Source: Nafulsella turpanensis ZLM-10 (lineage in GTDB: Bacteria > Bacteroidota > Bacteroidia > Cytophagales > Cyclobacteriaceae). Taken from it: DNA of 64,000 bases. The DNA lies in NCBI RefSeq assembly GCF_000346615.1, contig NZ_ANNU01000003.1, positions 29,174-93,173 of the forward strand, read 5' to 3'. Position 1 is the stretch's first letter; each line of letters opens with the position of its first letter. The notes under the pieces were generated by a model. It saw only the letters and a program-made list of their open reading frames with translations, was not told where the DNA came from and made no database searches. Both the position numbers and the translations under genes were made by a program. Of the stretch, positions 28,131 to 37,504 are shown in pieces.

Positions 28131-28862
28131 ATGAAAACACTCGGTAAATATTTTATCTTTTTAGGTTCTCTTTTTAACAATCGCGAATCATTTAAAACTT
28201 ATTTTAACTTAGTGTTGGATGAATCTGTAAGCATTGGCACCAGCTCTGTTTTTATTGTTGCCATTGTATCTACTTTTATCGGGGCTGTAACGGCTGTACA
28301 AACTGCTTTTAATATTGTAAGCCCGTTAATTGAAAATTACATAATCGGCAATATTGTGCGCGACATGACCATTCTGGAGCTAGCCCCTACCATTACTGCC
28401 ATTGTTTTTGCCGGTAAAGTAGGATCAAGTATTGCCAGTGGCCTTGGCACTATGCGCATCACCGAACAGATAGATGCACTGGAGGTAATGGGGATAAATT
28501 CTGCCTCTTACCTGGTACTGCCCAAAATAATTGCTTCCTTAATCATGTATCCTCTGCTGGTGATTCTGGCTGCTTTTTTATCTATTTATGGTGGTTATCT
28601 TGCCACTACTCTTTCCGGCATAGCAACGCCTGAAGATTATGTATATGGCTTACGGTTTGCTTTTAATGAGTTTACTGTAACTTTTATGATGATTAAGTCT
28701 TTTGTATTTGCCTTTCTGGTTTCTTCCATTTCGGCCTATAAAGGCTTTTTTACCACCGGGGGCGCTTTAGAGGTTGGACAGTCCAGCACCAAAGCGGTTA
28801 CCAGCAGTGTAATAGCCATTTTACTGGCCGACTATTTTCTGGCTCAGCTGCTATTGAGTTAA
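28131..28862 (+). CDS. mlaE: MlaE family ABC transporter permease
   Basis: Membrane component of the Mla-type ABC transporter that moves phospholipids between the outer and inner membrane. The 243 residues have about five hydrophobic segments and the family motif ELAPTITAIVFAGKVGSSIASGLGTMRITEQIDALEVMG, read here in overlapping pieces, which is highly conserved in MlaE/YrbE. It is followed 18 bases later by the ATPase gene. The MCE-domain partner MlaD, usually next, is absent; the gene after mlaF runs on the other strand. Confidence 0.93.
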   Translation: MKTLGKYFIFLGSLFNNRESFKTYFNLVLDESVSIGTSSVFIVAIVSTFIGAVTAVQTAFNIVSPLIENYIIGNIVRDMTILELAPTITAIVFAGKVGSSIASGLGTMRITEQIDALEVMGINSASYLVLPKIIASLIMYPLLVILAAFLSIYGGYLATTLSGIATPEDYVYGLRFAFNEFTVTFMMIKSFVFAFLVSSISAYKGFFTTGGALEVGQSSTKAVTSSVIAILLADYFLAQLLLS

Positions 28863-28880
28863 TCTACGGAAAAAGACATT

Positions 28881-29633
28881 ATGATAACATTTGAAAATAT
28901 TAGCAAAAGCTTTGAGGAAAAGGAAATCCTGAAAGGCATCAGCGGAGAGTTTAAAGAGGGAAAAACAAATTTGATTATAGGTTCCAGCGGTACAGGTAAA
29001 AGTGTGCTGCTTAAAATAATTGTGGGACTGGTCCATCCCGATACGGGCACAATTTATTTCGATGGGCGGGATTTTACCCGTGGCGATAAAAAGCTCAGAA
29101 CTTCCATCAGGCGCGATATTGGAATGCTCTTCCAGGGAGGAGCGCTCTTTGACTCAAAAAATGTAGAGGAAAATGTGATGTTTCCTCTGGACCTGGACAA
29201 AAGCAAATCGAAAAGTGAAAAGCTCGACCGGGTAAACTGGTGCCTGAAGCGGGTGGGACTGGAAAATGCAAATAAAAAGATGCCTTCTGAAATTAGTGGC
29301 GGCATGAAAAAAAGGGTTGGCATTGCCCGGGCCATCGTCGACGACATTAAATATCTTTTCTGCGACGAGCCTAACTCCGGCCTCGATCCGCAAACCTCCA
29401 TTGTAATTGATGAACTGATTGATGAAATTACCAAAGAGCTAAAGATTACAACAGTGGTCGTAACCCATGATATGAATTCTGTAATGGGAATAGGCGACCA
29501 TATAATTTATCTGGCTAAAGGAAAAAAGCTATGGGAAGGCAGTAAAGATCAGATTCTGGAAACGAAAGTACCTGAACTGCACGATTTTGTCTTTGCCAGT
29601 AAGCTGCTCCAGAACATGAAAGAATCTTCTTAG
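28881..29633 (+). CDS. mlaF: MlaF family ABC transporter ATP-binding protein
   Basis: ATPase of the Mla-type lipid transporter. In its 250 residues are Walker A GSSGTGKS (34-41), the Q-loop FQGG, the signature SGGMKKR (139-145), Walker B with D162-E163 and the switch His in VVTHDMNS. It forms a pair with mlaE. Its stop codon overlaps the stop codon of the convergent barrel gene by four bases, leaving no room for a terminator between them. Confidence 0.94.
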   Translation: MITFENISKSFEEKEILKGISGEFKEGKTNLIIGSSGTGKSVLLKIIVGLVHPDTGTIYFDGRDFTRGDKKLRTSIRRDIGMLFQGGALFDSKNVEENVMFPLDLDKSKSKSEKLDRVNWCLKRVGLENANKKMPSEISGGMKKRVGIARAIVDDIKYLFCDEPNSGLDPQTSIVIDELIDEITKELKITTVVVTHDMNSVMGIGDHIIYLAKGKKLWEGSKDQILETKVPELHDFVFASKLLQNMKESS

Positions 29634-32600
29634 AACAGGGCCTGTAACATCATCCTTCCCAGGTGAACGACTTCCTGCCCCTCGGACTGCCTGCCTTCAT
29701 AGCTGAGGTTCAGTTGAAGACCATTGATGAGCTTCTGTTGCAGGCTCATTTCCCAAAGCCAGTTGTTTCCCGGCTGCAATGCCTCCAGCATGGCATATCC
29801 GGCCGGCGAATTAGGCTCTCCTTCAAAATCAATTTGTACCTGCCGGATTTCTCCCTGAAGTAGCGTATTGCCTAATCGGCTGTAACGCAGGTTTAAACTG
29901 GCGTCCAGTAGCAGGGCTTCCCTGGCTAATTCCGGGTGGAGTCTGTTTTCTTTCTGAGCGACAGAAGCTTCGAGCTTTGCCTGGAAATCCAGGCCAGGCA
30001 TCCAGCTTAACTCCGGACCTGCCTCGTGTGAAAGGATATAAAATTGCTGGCTCTTCAGGAAATCGGAATAGTTTCCAAGCCTTTCCTCTTCAAGTCGAAG
30101 GCGAAAGCCCCAGCTACGGCTAAAGTTATAGCGATAGGCCAGACGGTACTGCTCCCGCTCTTCAGCTTCAAAACCGGCAGACAATAGCTGCTTCCGCTCC
30201 TGTAAGAGCAGGCTTCCATCCATGCCCCAGCGAAGGTTACTACGGTTATAAAACAGGTTCAGCTGCAGAAGTTGCCGTGTGCTCAGCAACTGTGGGCTCT
30301 CAGCCACCTCACCTGCTACAGGAATAAAGCGCGACCAGAGGCTTTCCTCTGTTGATTTCTTGCTGGAACGCCAGCTGATGTTTCCAGAAAAATTCCCTAA
30401 GACTTTCCGGATTCCCCTCTCCTCTGCCCAGGCTGGTATACCTGTGTAATTGAGCCGGTAATTCAGTTCGCTACTGTGGGCGAGAATAAAATCATTATTG
30501 GGAACAAATATGCGCAGGTATTCTTTTTCATCCGGGTTAATGGCCTCGTAAAACTCACCCAGTTCCTGGATACCGTTGTTATTTTCGTCCCTCCAGGTGT
30601 GCGTACCTTCTCCTGTAGGTACTTTTACATAAACGAAGTCTCTGCGGAGCTCCCGGCCATTCCCAAGGGTGTAAACCAGCTCGGTCCGTAAAATATTCTT
30701 CCAGAAATTGCCAAGCCAGTTAAACTGCCCGCTCAGGATATTCTCAGCGCCGGCACCACGGAGAGAATCGATATAGTTCTTACTGTACCTATAGCTGCTT
30801 AGGGCTCTGAACTGCTGACCCCTAAAAACTTTAGTGGCATAAGTAGCGGAAACAGTATGAGCAAGGGTGGCTTTTTTAAATTCTCCTTCCAGTGGAAGCT
30901 GGTCTTCCCGATGGCTGTAAAGAAGGGCGAATTGATTGAGGCTGCTTTCTCCATTACGGACAAATACCTGGTGCTCCCGAAAATTCATGAGCGTGCTCAG
31001 GAGCGAATCAGTTTCCTGCTGACGACTTGCCTGCCGATCGACGATATACCGATAGCCAGGCACCCAGCGGCTAAAATGTAAAGCGGCCTCTGCCTCCCAG
31101 CGCATCCATTTTACCTCCTTTTCGGCCTGCTGGTTGTTCAGGTAAAAATGCTGCCCTTCCAGTTGCAATTTACCAAAACGCTTTCGGGCATTCGCCTCCT
31201 GCTGCCAGCCATTAACAAGGCTTCCCTTTTGCCTGCCGGAAATGCGGTATCGCAGCCCGTTAAATACATCTTTCTCCAGCGCACCCCCAAGGCTTAATAT
31301 ATGATCGCTAAACAAGCTGCCCAAATTTGGCTGCAGCAGGCTCTCTTCTGTGGGTGTAACACCCCACTCGCGGTCAAATTCAATGGAACGGAAGCGGTCG
31401 ATAGGACTAAAATCTTTATTGGTAAGTTCATAGTCGACTAAGGCCGACCAGCGGTAGTCTTTATCAAAGGAGGCTGGCCGGTCTTCCAGCCGGTATCCTG
31501 CTTTTAAACCTATACCCGCCCTCCGGTCTTCATCCTCTGCAAAAAGGTTCTGGTCATTGCCTGAAAAAGCCAATTCGGTAAACACCTCCTGGTATTCGTC
31601 CAGTGGAAGGCTCAATCCCCCCGTCAGCATATTTTTTTTTGTTGGAGCAGAAAGGAATCGGATAGGCTCGAAGTTTCCCTGCGGTAGCCCGTTTACTGGC
31701 GGCACATAGCGGTATACCTTTCCTGTACCAATGTACTCGTCCAGAACATAATTGCCATTACCGTTTCCTACTTCTGCAAAGGAAAGCTGGTAAACTGCTT
31801 CCTGCGGATCAGTGGAAAACTCATAATACCTTAAAGGATTTCCCCCGGCACTCACCGTATCTACCTTTCTGTAAAGCAGTAAATCTTCACTGTACCCGAT
31901 GCTATCGATTGCAGGTATATACACACCTGCTTCCTCCGGCGTAGCCAAACTGAGTTGCAGCTTTTCCTCCTCGCTCAGCTCGCCCATAAGTGGCTGGTTC
32001 CGGCTATCTTTTTCCTGATAGAACTGGGTATACATCTTTAACCTCCCCAGCTGCTGGCTATGAGAGGCATTAAGTGTACTTCGGCTGTATTGCCTGTCGG
32101 AATATTCATAGTCGACCCGGATACGGGAGTAGGGTGTAATAATAATACCTGGGTTGAAAGTAATTTCTCCGAGATTGTAGTCAATGGTATAATCGTAATT
32201 AAAGCCTCTCTTTAACAGCCGTCCATCGAGGTAGACCTTTTCGGAATTTGAAAGTACCATTACAAAACGTTGCCCCAACGGCCCAGGTAGCTGGTAAGGA
32301 CCGGAAAGGCCTTCTACCGGCTCCAGTTGTACAGAGGCAAACCTACCTTTGGCAAGGGCCACTCCTGCCGATGTTCGGGAGGATCCGAGGCCCAGCAAAG
32401 GCATTGTGGTCGCCATTTGAACGCCCTGTACATTCTTCAGGTATTTTAAAAAGTAGCCTTCCTCCTGCTGCAAAACGATATCGCCGGCAATAAGGGAAGC
32501 GTCTTCATTGTACAGCTCTATAAAAACCTTGTCAAACTCCTGCAGGCGCTGTGTGTTTCCTTCGGGCTGGTAGGGCACGTTCTGATCAGAAATGGCTGCA

Positions 32601-33106
32601 CGGATGTTGATATTATCGGTCAGCTTACCCTCCAGCTGTAGGTTAAGCACCGACTGTACAAAAACACTCTGTCGATTACCAAAAGAAATACCCCGGCTGA
32701 GGCTCCCGCTCTTCTCAAGACTATCGGTTGCAAAAAGCTCTTCCTTTAGGTAGCGGGGCGATTTTTCCTCTAAAGGGAAATCGTAGAGTGCAGTGGAGTC
32801 ATACAGCTCCAGCGAACGATGCTGGTAAGTATGGTGAAGAGAATATGGCAGTGTCCGGTAACACACCTGCACCGAATCAGGCCAGTTTTCCCCTTCAAAC
32901 TGTAAAACACCTGTACTTAAATCATAGTGAAGGGTAGAAAGGCTGTCGCTCCCCATTAGCTGAATGCTGGAAGGAAGTACGCTTAGAGAATCCAGCAGCA
33001 GGCCTTCCGGGGAAGGATTTATCCAGCGGCACCTTTGCGGCTGCTGCTGTCCCATTGCCCCTAATGGAAGGAGCAGGAGAAAACCAAAGCACAGTCGGGC
33101 CAGCAT
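29630..33106 (-). CDS. Predicted large outer-membrane beta-barrel protein, function unknown
   Basis: A 1158-residue protein with a signal peptide (to about residue 19, MGQQQ) and a body of alternating aromatic and polar residues typical of outer-membrane barrels. A conserved-looking block reads SRGISFGNRQSVFVQSVLNL, then YLDGRLLKRGFNYDYTIDYN and GEITFNPG, a style I associate with SprA-like and other large Bacteroidota barrels; I do not claim orthology. No TonB box, plug domain or T9SS sorting tail is visible. Its start overlaps the stop of the upstream histidine kinase (TGATG), so translation is coupled. Its C-terminus ends with LGRMMLQALF, with a final Phe as in many barrels. Confidence 0.7.
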   Translation of the reverse strand: MLARLCFGFLLLLPLGAMGQQQPQRCRWINPSPEGLLLDSLSVLPSSIQLMGSDSLSTLHYDLSTGVLQFEGENWPDSVQVCYRTLPYSLHHTYQHRSLELYDSTALYDFPLEEKSPRYLKEELFATDSLEKSGSLSRGISFGNRQSVFVQSVLNLQLEGKLTDNINIRAAISDQNVPYQPEGNTQRLQEFDKVFIELYNEDASLIAGDIVLQQEEGYFLKYLKNVQGVQMATTMPLLGLGSSRTSAGVALAKGRFASVQLEPVEGLSGPYQLPGPLGQRFVMVLSNSEKVYLDGRLLKRGFNYDYTIDYNLGEITFNPGIIITPYSRIRVDYEYSDRQYSRSTLNASHSQQLGRLKMYTQFYQEKDSRNQPLMGELSEEEKLQLSLATPEEAGVYIPAIDSIGYSEDLLLYRKVDTVSAGGNPLRYYEFSTDPQEAVYQLSFAEVGNGNGNYVLDEYIGTGKVYRYVPPVNGLPQGNFEPIRFLSAPTKKNMLTGGLSLPLDEYQEVFTELAFSGNDQNLFAEDEDRRAGIGLKAGYRLEDRPASFDKDYRWSALVDYELTNKDFSPIDRFRSIEFDREWGVTPTEESLLQPNLGSLFSDHILSLGGALEKDVFNGLRYRISGRQKGSLVNGWQQEANARKRFGKLQLEGQHFYLNNQQAEKEVKWMRWEAEAALHFSRWVPGYRYIVDRQASRQQETDSLLSTLMNFREHQVFVRNGESSLNQFALLYSHREDQLPLEGEFKKATLAHTVSATYATKVFRGQQFRALSSYRYSKNYIDSLRGAGAENILSGQFNWLGNFWKNILRTELVYTLGNGRELRRDFVYVKVPTGEGTHTWRDENNNGIQELGEFYEAINPDEKEYLRIFVPNNDFILAHSSELNYRLNYTGIPAWAEERGIRKVLGNFSGNISWRSSKKSTEESLWSRFIPVAGEVAESPQLLSTRQLLQLNLFYNRSNLRWGMDGSLLLQERKQLLSAGFEAEEREQYRLAYRYNFSRSWGFRLRLEEERLGNYSDFLKSQQFYILSHEAGPELSWMPGLDFQAKLEASVAQKENRLHPELAREALLLDASLNLRYSRLGNTLLQGEIRQVQIDFEGEPNSPAGYAMLEALQPGNNWLWEMSLQQKLINGLQLNLSYEGRQSEGQEVVHLGRMMLQALF

Positions 33107-36100
33107 CAGGTAATTAGGGGTAACTCAATATAAAAGACTGTCCCCTGCCGCGGCTCCGTTTCGAACCAAATACGGCCACCTGCATGTTCGATGCCTCTTT
33201 TTGCTATGGCGAGTCCCAGGCCTGAGCCGGTATACTTTGTGCTGAAGTTCGGAACAAATACTTTTTCCCGAATCTCCTGGTCAATCCCTTCTCCATTATC
33301 TTCAATCTCAATCAGGACTCTGCCCTGCTTGCTCCTTTGCAGGCGCACATGAATTTCAGGCTCCCTGGTATCAGGCACAGATTGAAGACCGTTCAAAATA
33401 AGATTGTTAAAGGTCCGCTGCATCATCTGCTCATCGCCGAGCACCCAAAACGCGCCTGCTTCAATTTCTGCCTCCACCGCCTGCTTTTGGCTGGAATAAA
33501 GTCGCACCACCCCCTTTAGCACCACGGCAACATCGAAGCGTTCCTGCTTTGGCACCGGCATTTTGGCAAAGGCCGAAAAGGAAGTAGCGATGTCGCTCAG
33601 TGTATCGATCTGGTCGAGCAATGACTTTACGGTTTTTTCCACTCTATCCTCTTCCTGCTCACTTTCCAGCTTTCCTCTCAGCATACGGCTCAGGTGCTGC
33701 AGGCTCAGCTTCATAGGCGTGAGCGGGTTTTTAATTTCGTGCGCTACCTGCTTAGCCATTTCTCTCCAGGCAGATTCCTTTTCGGAGCGGGAAAGGGCTT
33801 CTTTACTTTCCTGCAGGTTAATCAGCATATGATTGTACTCCTTCACCAACATCCCTATTTCATCATTGGTCGTCCAGTGTAAGGGTTCATTCTTACCGGT
33901 AAGGCTCACCTTTTTCATTTTTTGAGCGATGTAACGCAATGGTCCTGTAAGGCCGCGCGAGAGCAGGTATAACAGGAGTAGAAAAAGGATAAAAAGGGAA
34001 GCAAAAATGGTAACAATACTGCTAAAAACAGCCGTTAACTGTTGGGCCAGCTGATAGCCTGACTCGAAAAAAGGAAGGCTTAAAATACCCAGCAGGGCAC
34101 CATTTCGTGGTGATCGTACCGCCATGTAAACAGATTTATACTGAAGGTTATTTACCACCTCATTCAGTAAAACCTGGCGGCTGTTCTGCTCCTTTATTTC
34201 GGCAAGAGCCAGTGGATTAATATAAGCAGCCAGGTAATTTTGCTGGTAAATAACAGGCTGGTTGGTGGCTACTAATTCACCAGTGGTGCTATATAGGTGC
34301 AAATCGGCCTCGGCATAGCGGGCAATCCGTTCCAAGGCGTTGGAAAGCTCCTCCTGGTTAGTTGCGCTAATGCCCCGCTGGTTCTCAAGCACTTCAGCCA
34401 TATTTCGGCTGATACTCTCCGCTTTATCAAAATATTCCTGCTCAGTATCCTCCTTAAAAGAGTTGTTTATCAGGCTTAGTATGGAAGCGCTCACAACCAG
34501 CAGCGGAATAAAAACAGCAAAATTCAGGTAAAGCTGTATTTTGGCTGTAAAATCCAGCCGCTGAATCGAGAAACGGTAGTAGACAACATAGCAAAGCAAC
34601 CAAAGAGTAACACAAAAAACACACAGCAGAAAGAGAAAAGAGAAATTGGATACAATGAAATAGGCAGGAGCTGACTCATCTGTAATTATTACCACCTTAC
34701 CATCTGCCCCTTTTTTCCCTAAATGGTGATAGCCATTTACCTCTATCCCTTCTTCGTAAAGTTCGGGTTGTTGTAAAAAGCCTTCCGGCAACTGGTGCAC
34801 ATAATCGAAGGCGCCGGCATTATACTCCAGCGCACCATTGCGGAAAACGGCATAATCCATATGCTGGGTAGGCGACTCCTTTAGCTCTTTCCCCAAAAAC
34901 AACTCTGGATAAATAGTATTAGTAAGGTAGCGTTTTAGCGTGAGGTCTACCAGCATATACCCCATAATAGCACCATTTTCCCGGATAGGAATAAACTGCT
35001 GATAACGCTTGCCTGAAGCGCCCGGAGTATCGTCTTTCAACAGAAAAAGCCCCGGGTAAGCGGTTTCACTTTCGCCCTCTGCCGCTTTGTTCAGTAATGC
35101 ATGGTAATTAAGGTAGCGGTTTGGGTGGTTAATAACTGTTCCGTTGAGGTCGAAGAGCAGCACCTGGCTGTCATACTTATCGAAATAACGGCCAAGGTAC
35201 ATCCGCTCTACTTTCTGGCTGATTCCCTGCTTACTAAAGAGCGGGTTGAAAAAGCGGTTCTTAATGAACGGATCCTCCTGTATTTTCGACACAGCCTCCG
35301 ACAGCAGGTATTCACCCACGAGGTCATTTTCTACCAGCAGTTGCTGAGCAAAACGTTCTTTCGCCACTCTCCTGCTCTGTACATCATACTCATACAATGC
35401 CCAGGCTCCGCTAAAGGCACTCACTACCGCCCCACCAAAAATAAAGACGAGCAGGTGGTAATTGTAAGGCTGCAAACGCTGTCTCCGCTGAATAAAAAGG
35501 TAAAACAGAAAATAAATTCCGATGGCGAGGGGCACCAGCAGAAAAACAGGCCACCACACACTTAACAGCAGGGCCGGTACCCCCATTCCTGCATACAGAA
35601 GGAGCATTTTCTGCCTTTTGTACATGAGGCGCTGCAGGCTCATGCAGAGAAAATAGTTAAGGACTATGTAAATAAAGGTAAGAAGGCAGAAAATAAGCCA
35701 TGAACTCAATTTAATGCTATTCACCTGCAGGCTGGAGGTGATATCCAGCACATACTGGCCATGAAAAAACAATGCCTTCAATACCTGGTAATAAAAATAC
35801 AGGAAGCCTATATGTAGGAGGGTAAGGCCAACAATAAAAGGAGTATAACCTGCACGCTTTTCCAGCCATGCACTGATGATAGACCCGTTAATCTGCCAGT
35901 ATTTCCAGAACAGCAGCACCACCAGCAATACAGCCAGCACATTTAACAGAAAATCTCCTAAAGAAGGATTGATAATGGAAGATGCATAAAAAGTGGGGTC
36001 GAATAAATTGAAGGGGTACAGGCGGTAAGGAAAATCAGTGGCCAGCATCAGTGCCCGAATGGCTGCCAAACTTCCGGCAAGCAGAAGAAAAGCTTTGGCA

Positions 36101-36813
36101 GTAAACCCGTTCTCCAGGTATTCACGGCTTTTATCATAAAGAACTACACATAACAGGCCGCCGCCCAAAAAGGCAAGCAGACTAGCCAGTAGCAGAAAAA
36201 CATTCGGCCCGTTGAGGTAATTGGGGCCTAAGGCGACTTTAAAAAGTACCTGTCCTTCTCCATCGGAAACAACAGGATGATCAGCAGGATGAGAAGGTGA
36301 AAAGAGCGTGAAATCCGGACTAATGAAAATATCCTTATTAAAGCTTAGCCCTCCTACCTCAGCCATACTTTCCATGTAGAGCGGAATCAGCATAAAGATC
36401 TCTGCCACTTCTCCCTCTTCCAGTTCCTGTTCTCCTCTTAAAGCAATAAACTTCCCTTCAGGTAAATCAAGGAATCGCAGGTGATTTTTACCGGCAACAT
36501 CTTCGTAAACCGGCACATAATGGTAGTCCGACCAAAACCAGAGAGAGCGGTTTTTAAAGATGTAGTACTGATGCTGTAAATCTTTTGGCAGGCGGCTGAA
36601 CTGAGCTTCAGGATTATGCGCCAAAGCTTCCTTTACCTCCTCCATTTCTGTCTGAGCCAGCGACAGCTCATGCTGAAGGTTCCGCTCCAGCTGCTGCCTG
36701 TAAAAGGAAGGCCCGCTAAAGAACAAGATATTTAGCAGTAACAGAAAGGCTGCCAAACCCAGGCAAGCACTGCCGGCAAGGAAAGCGTAATAAATGGGAC
36801 GATTTAAAGCCAA
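33106..36813 (-). CDS. Large multi-pass membrane histidine kinase, NtrY-like
   Basis: A 1235-residue sensor kinase. The N-terminal two thirds hold many membrane helices (near 8-33, a cluster around 200-480, and again near 725-790) and two or more extracytoplasmic sensing loops. A HAMP domain follows the last helix (about 920-1005, LTGPLRYIAQKMKKVSLTG), then HisKA with the phospho-His H1025 in VAHEIKNPLTPMK, and a HATPase with NLILNGLQSV, DNGEGI and GSGLGLAIAKRGIEHAGG. No receiver domain and no adjacent response regulator, so it is an orphan. The last base of its stop is the first base of the barrel protein's ATG. The NtrY branch is inferred from the NPLTPMK motif. Confidence 0.88.
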   Translation of the reverse strand: MALNRPIYYAFLAGSACLGLAAFLLLLNILFFSGPSFYRQQLERNLQHELSLAQTEMEEVKEALAHNPEAQFSRLPKDLQHQYYIFKNRSLWFWSDYHYVPVYEDVAGKNHLRFLDLPEGKFIALRGEQELEEGEVAEIFMLIPLYMESMAEVGGLSFNKDIFISPDFTLFSPSHPADHPVVSDGEGQVLFKVALGPNYLNGPNVFLLLASLLAFLGGGLLCVVLYDKSREYLENGFTAKAFLLLAGSLAAIRALMLATDFPYRLYPFNLFDPTFYASSIINPSLGDFLLNVLAVLLVVLLFWKYWQINGSIISAWLEKRAGYTPFIVGLTLLHIGFLYFYYQVLKALFFHGQYVLDITSSLQVNSIKLSSWLIFCLLTFIYIVLNYFLCMSLQRLMYKRQKMLLLYAGMGVPALLLSVWWPVFLLVPLAIGIYFLFYLFIQRRQRLQPYNYHLLVFIFGGAVVSAFSGAWALYEYDVQSRRVAKERFAQQLLVENDLVGEYLLSEAVSKIQEDPFIKNRFFNPLFSKQGISQKVERMYLGRYFDKYDSQVLLFDLNGTVINHPNRYLNYHALLNKAAEGESETAYPGLFLLKDDTPGASGKRYQQFIPIRENGAIMGYMLVDLTLKRYLTNTIYPELFLGKELKESPTQHMDYAVFRNGALEYNAGAFDYVHQLPEGFLQQPELYEEGIEVNGYHHLGKKGADGKVVIITDESAPAYFIVSNFSFLFLLCVFCVTLWLLCYVVYYRFSIQRLDFTAKIQLYLNFAVFIPLLVVSASILSLINNSFKEDTEQEYFDKAESISRNMAEVLENQRGISATNQEELSNALERIARYAEADLHLYSTTGELVATNQPVIYQQNYLAAYINPLALAEIKEQNSRQVLLNEVVNNLQYKSVYMAVRSPRNGALLGILSLPFFESGYQLAQQLTAVFSSIVTIFASLFILFLLLLYLLSRGLTGPLRYIAQKMKKVSLTGKNEPLHWTTNDEIGMLVKEYNHMLINLQESKEALSRSEKESAWREMAKQVAHEIKNPLTPMKLSLQHLSRMLRGKLESEQEEDRVEKTVKSLLDQIDTLSDIATSFSAFAKMPVPKQERFDVAVVLKGVVRLYSSQKQAVEAEIEAGAFWVLGDEQMMQRTFNNLILNGLQSVPDTREPEIHVRLQRSKQGRVLIEIEDNGEGIDQEIREKVFVPNFSTKYTGSGLGLAIAKRGIEHAGGRIWFETEPRQGTVFYIELPLIT

Positions 36814-36847
36814 GAGAATTCCATTAAGGCTTTAAAATACATAATTT

Positions 36848-37210
36848 TTACGATTTAAAGGAAGGCTTTTGCTTTATGCCTCCAAAAGCATATAAAAACA
36901 GAATAGGGTAATTACGAAAACTAAATGGCAGAAAGAGAAGCGCCACCTCCGATACATCCACCAGGTAGTAAACTATTACAGGAGGTTCATGAAACCTGAG
37001 GTACATCCCGGAGGAAGTTCCTATTTAATAAAAACGAAAAAAAGATAACTCACGTACATGGCGCCAAAGAAAAAGCCGGGTTCGGGTTCGAACATCTGCC
37101 GACAATTGAGGCATTTTTATGAGTGGCGGCAAAGGAATGCATCTTATACCAGGGGATCAGTAAATATTTCCCTTCCGGCAGGCGGGGCATTTACCTTTTA
37201 ATATAGCTCC
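36848..37210 (-). pseudogene. Decayed DUF983 gene
   Basis: No full open frame exists here, but pieces of a DUF983 membrane protein lie in order on the minus strand: AILKGKCPACRKGNIY (zinc-ribbon start, from 37210), an in-frame TGA, then LIKMPQ, a shift, NCRQMFEPEPGFFFGAMYVSY (the family's most conserved block), a TAG, another shift, and VALLFLPFSFRNYPILFLYA ending at 36848. That needs at least one stop and two frame disruptions, and the middle membrane segment is shortened. DUF983 genes commonly close the cytochrome oxidase accessory cluster in Bacteroidota, which fits this place, directly after the 88-residue gene whose stop it overlaps. Confidence 0.75.
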
Positions 37211-37457
37211 CGACCCTTAAATTTTTTCCATTTTTCTTAGATGCTCTGTACCAAAAAAAAGCAATCAGGCCGAACAAAAGATAAGGAGTAACAAAGAGAT
37301 AAATGATTCCCAGATTCAGCTTGGCACTAACCGCTACATCGCCACTACTTACATTACTCTCCAGCGAAGAGCGACACATACTGCACTGTGCCTGCACTGC
37401 AACACTGAATAGCAACAGGTACAATGTATGGAGCGATATCAGGATAAACTTTTTCAT
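37191..37457 (-). CDS. Small membrane protein of the oxidase accessory cluster
   Basis: An 88-residue protein with a signal peptide-like N-terminus ending at VQAQ, a CSMC motif just after it, and one transmembrane helix (about 50-70) followed by a basic tail. The placement after DUF420 and before DUF983 is typical of Bacteroidota cytochrome oxidase loci, where a similar small Cys-containing protein occurs; its function is unknown. The CxxC pair could bind copper or take part in thiol exchange, which is inference only. Confidence 0.75.
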   Translation of the reverse strand: MKKFILISLHTLYLLLFSVAVQAQCSMCRSSLESNVSSGDVAVSAKLNLGIIYLFVTPYLLFGLIAFFWYRASKKNGKNLRVGSYIKR

Positions 37458-37504
37458 ACTCTCTATAAATTTTAAACTACCAAACCCAAATTACTGTTCA
37501 GCAC

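Noticed and set aside
37075..37100. GGTTCGAA-like sequence resembling a tRNA T-loop
   Set aside because: No flanking stems or anticodon arm; the bases encode the FEPEPGF block of the DUF983 pseudogene on the other strand.
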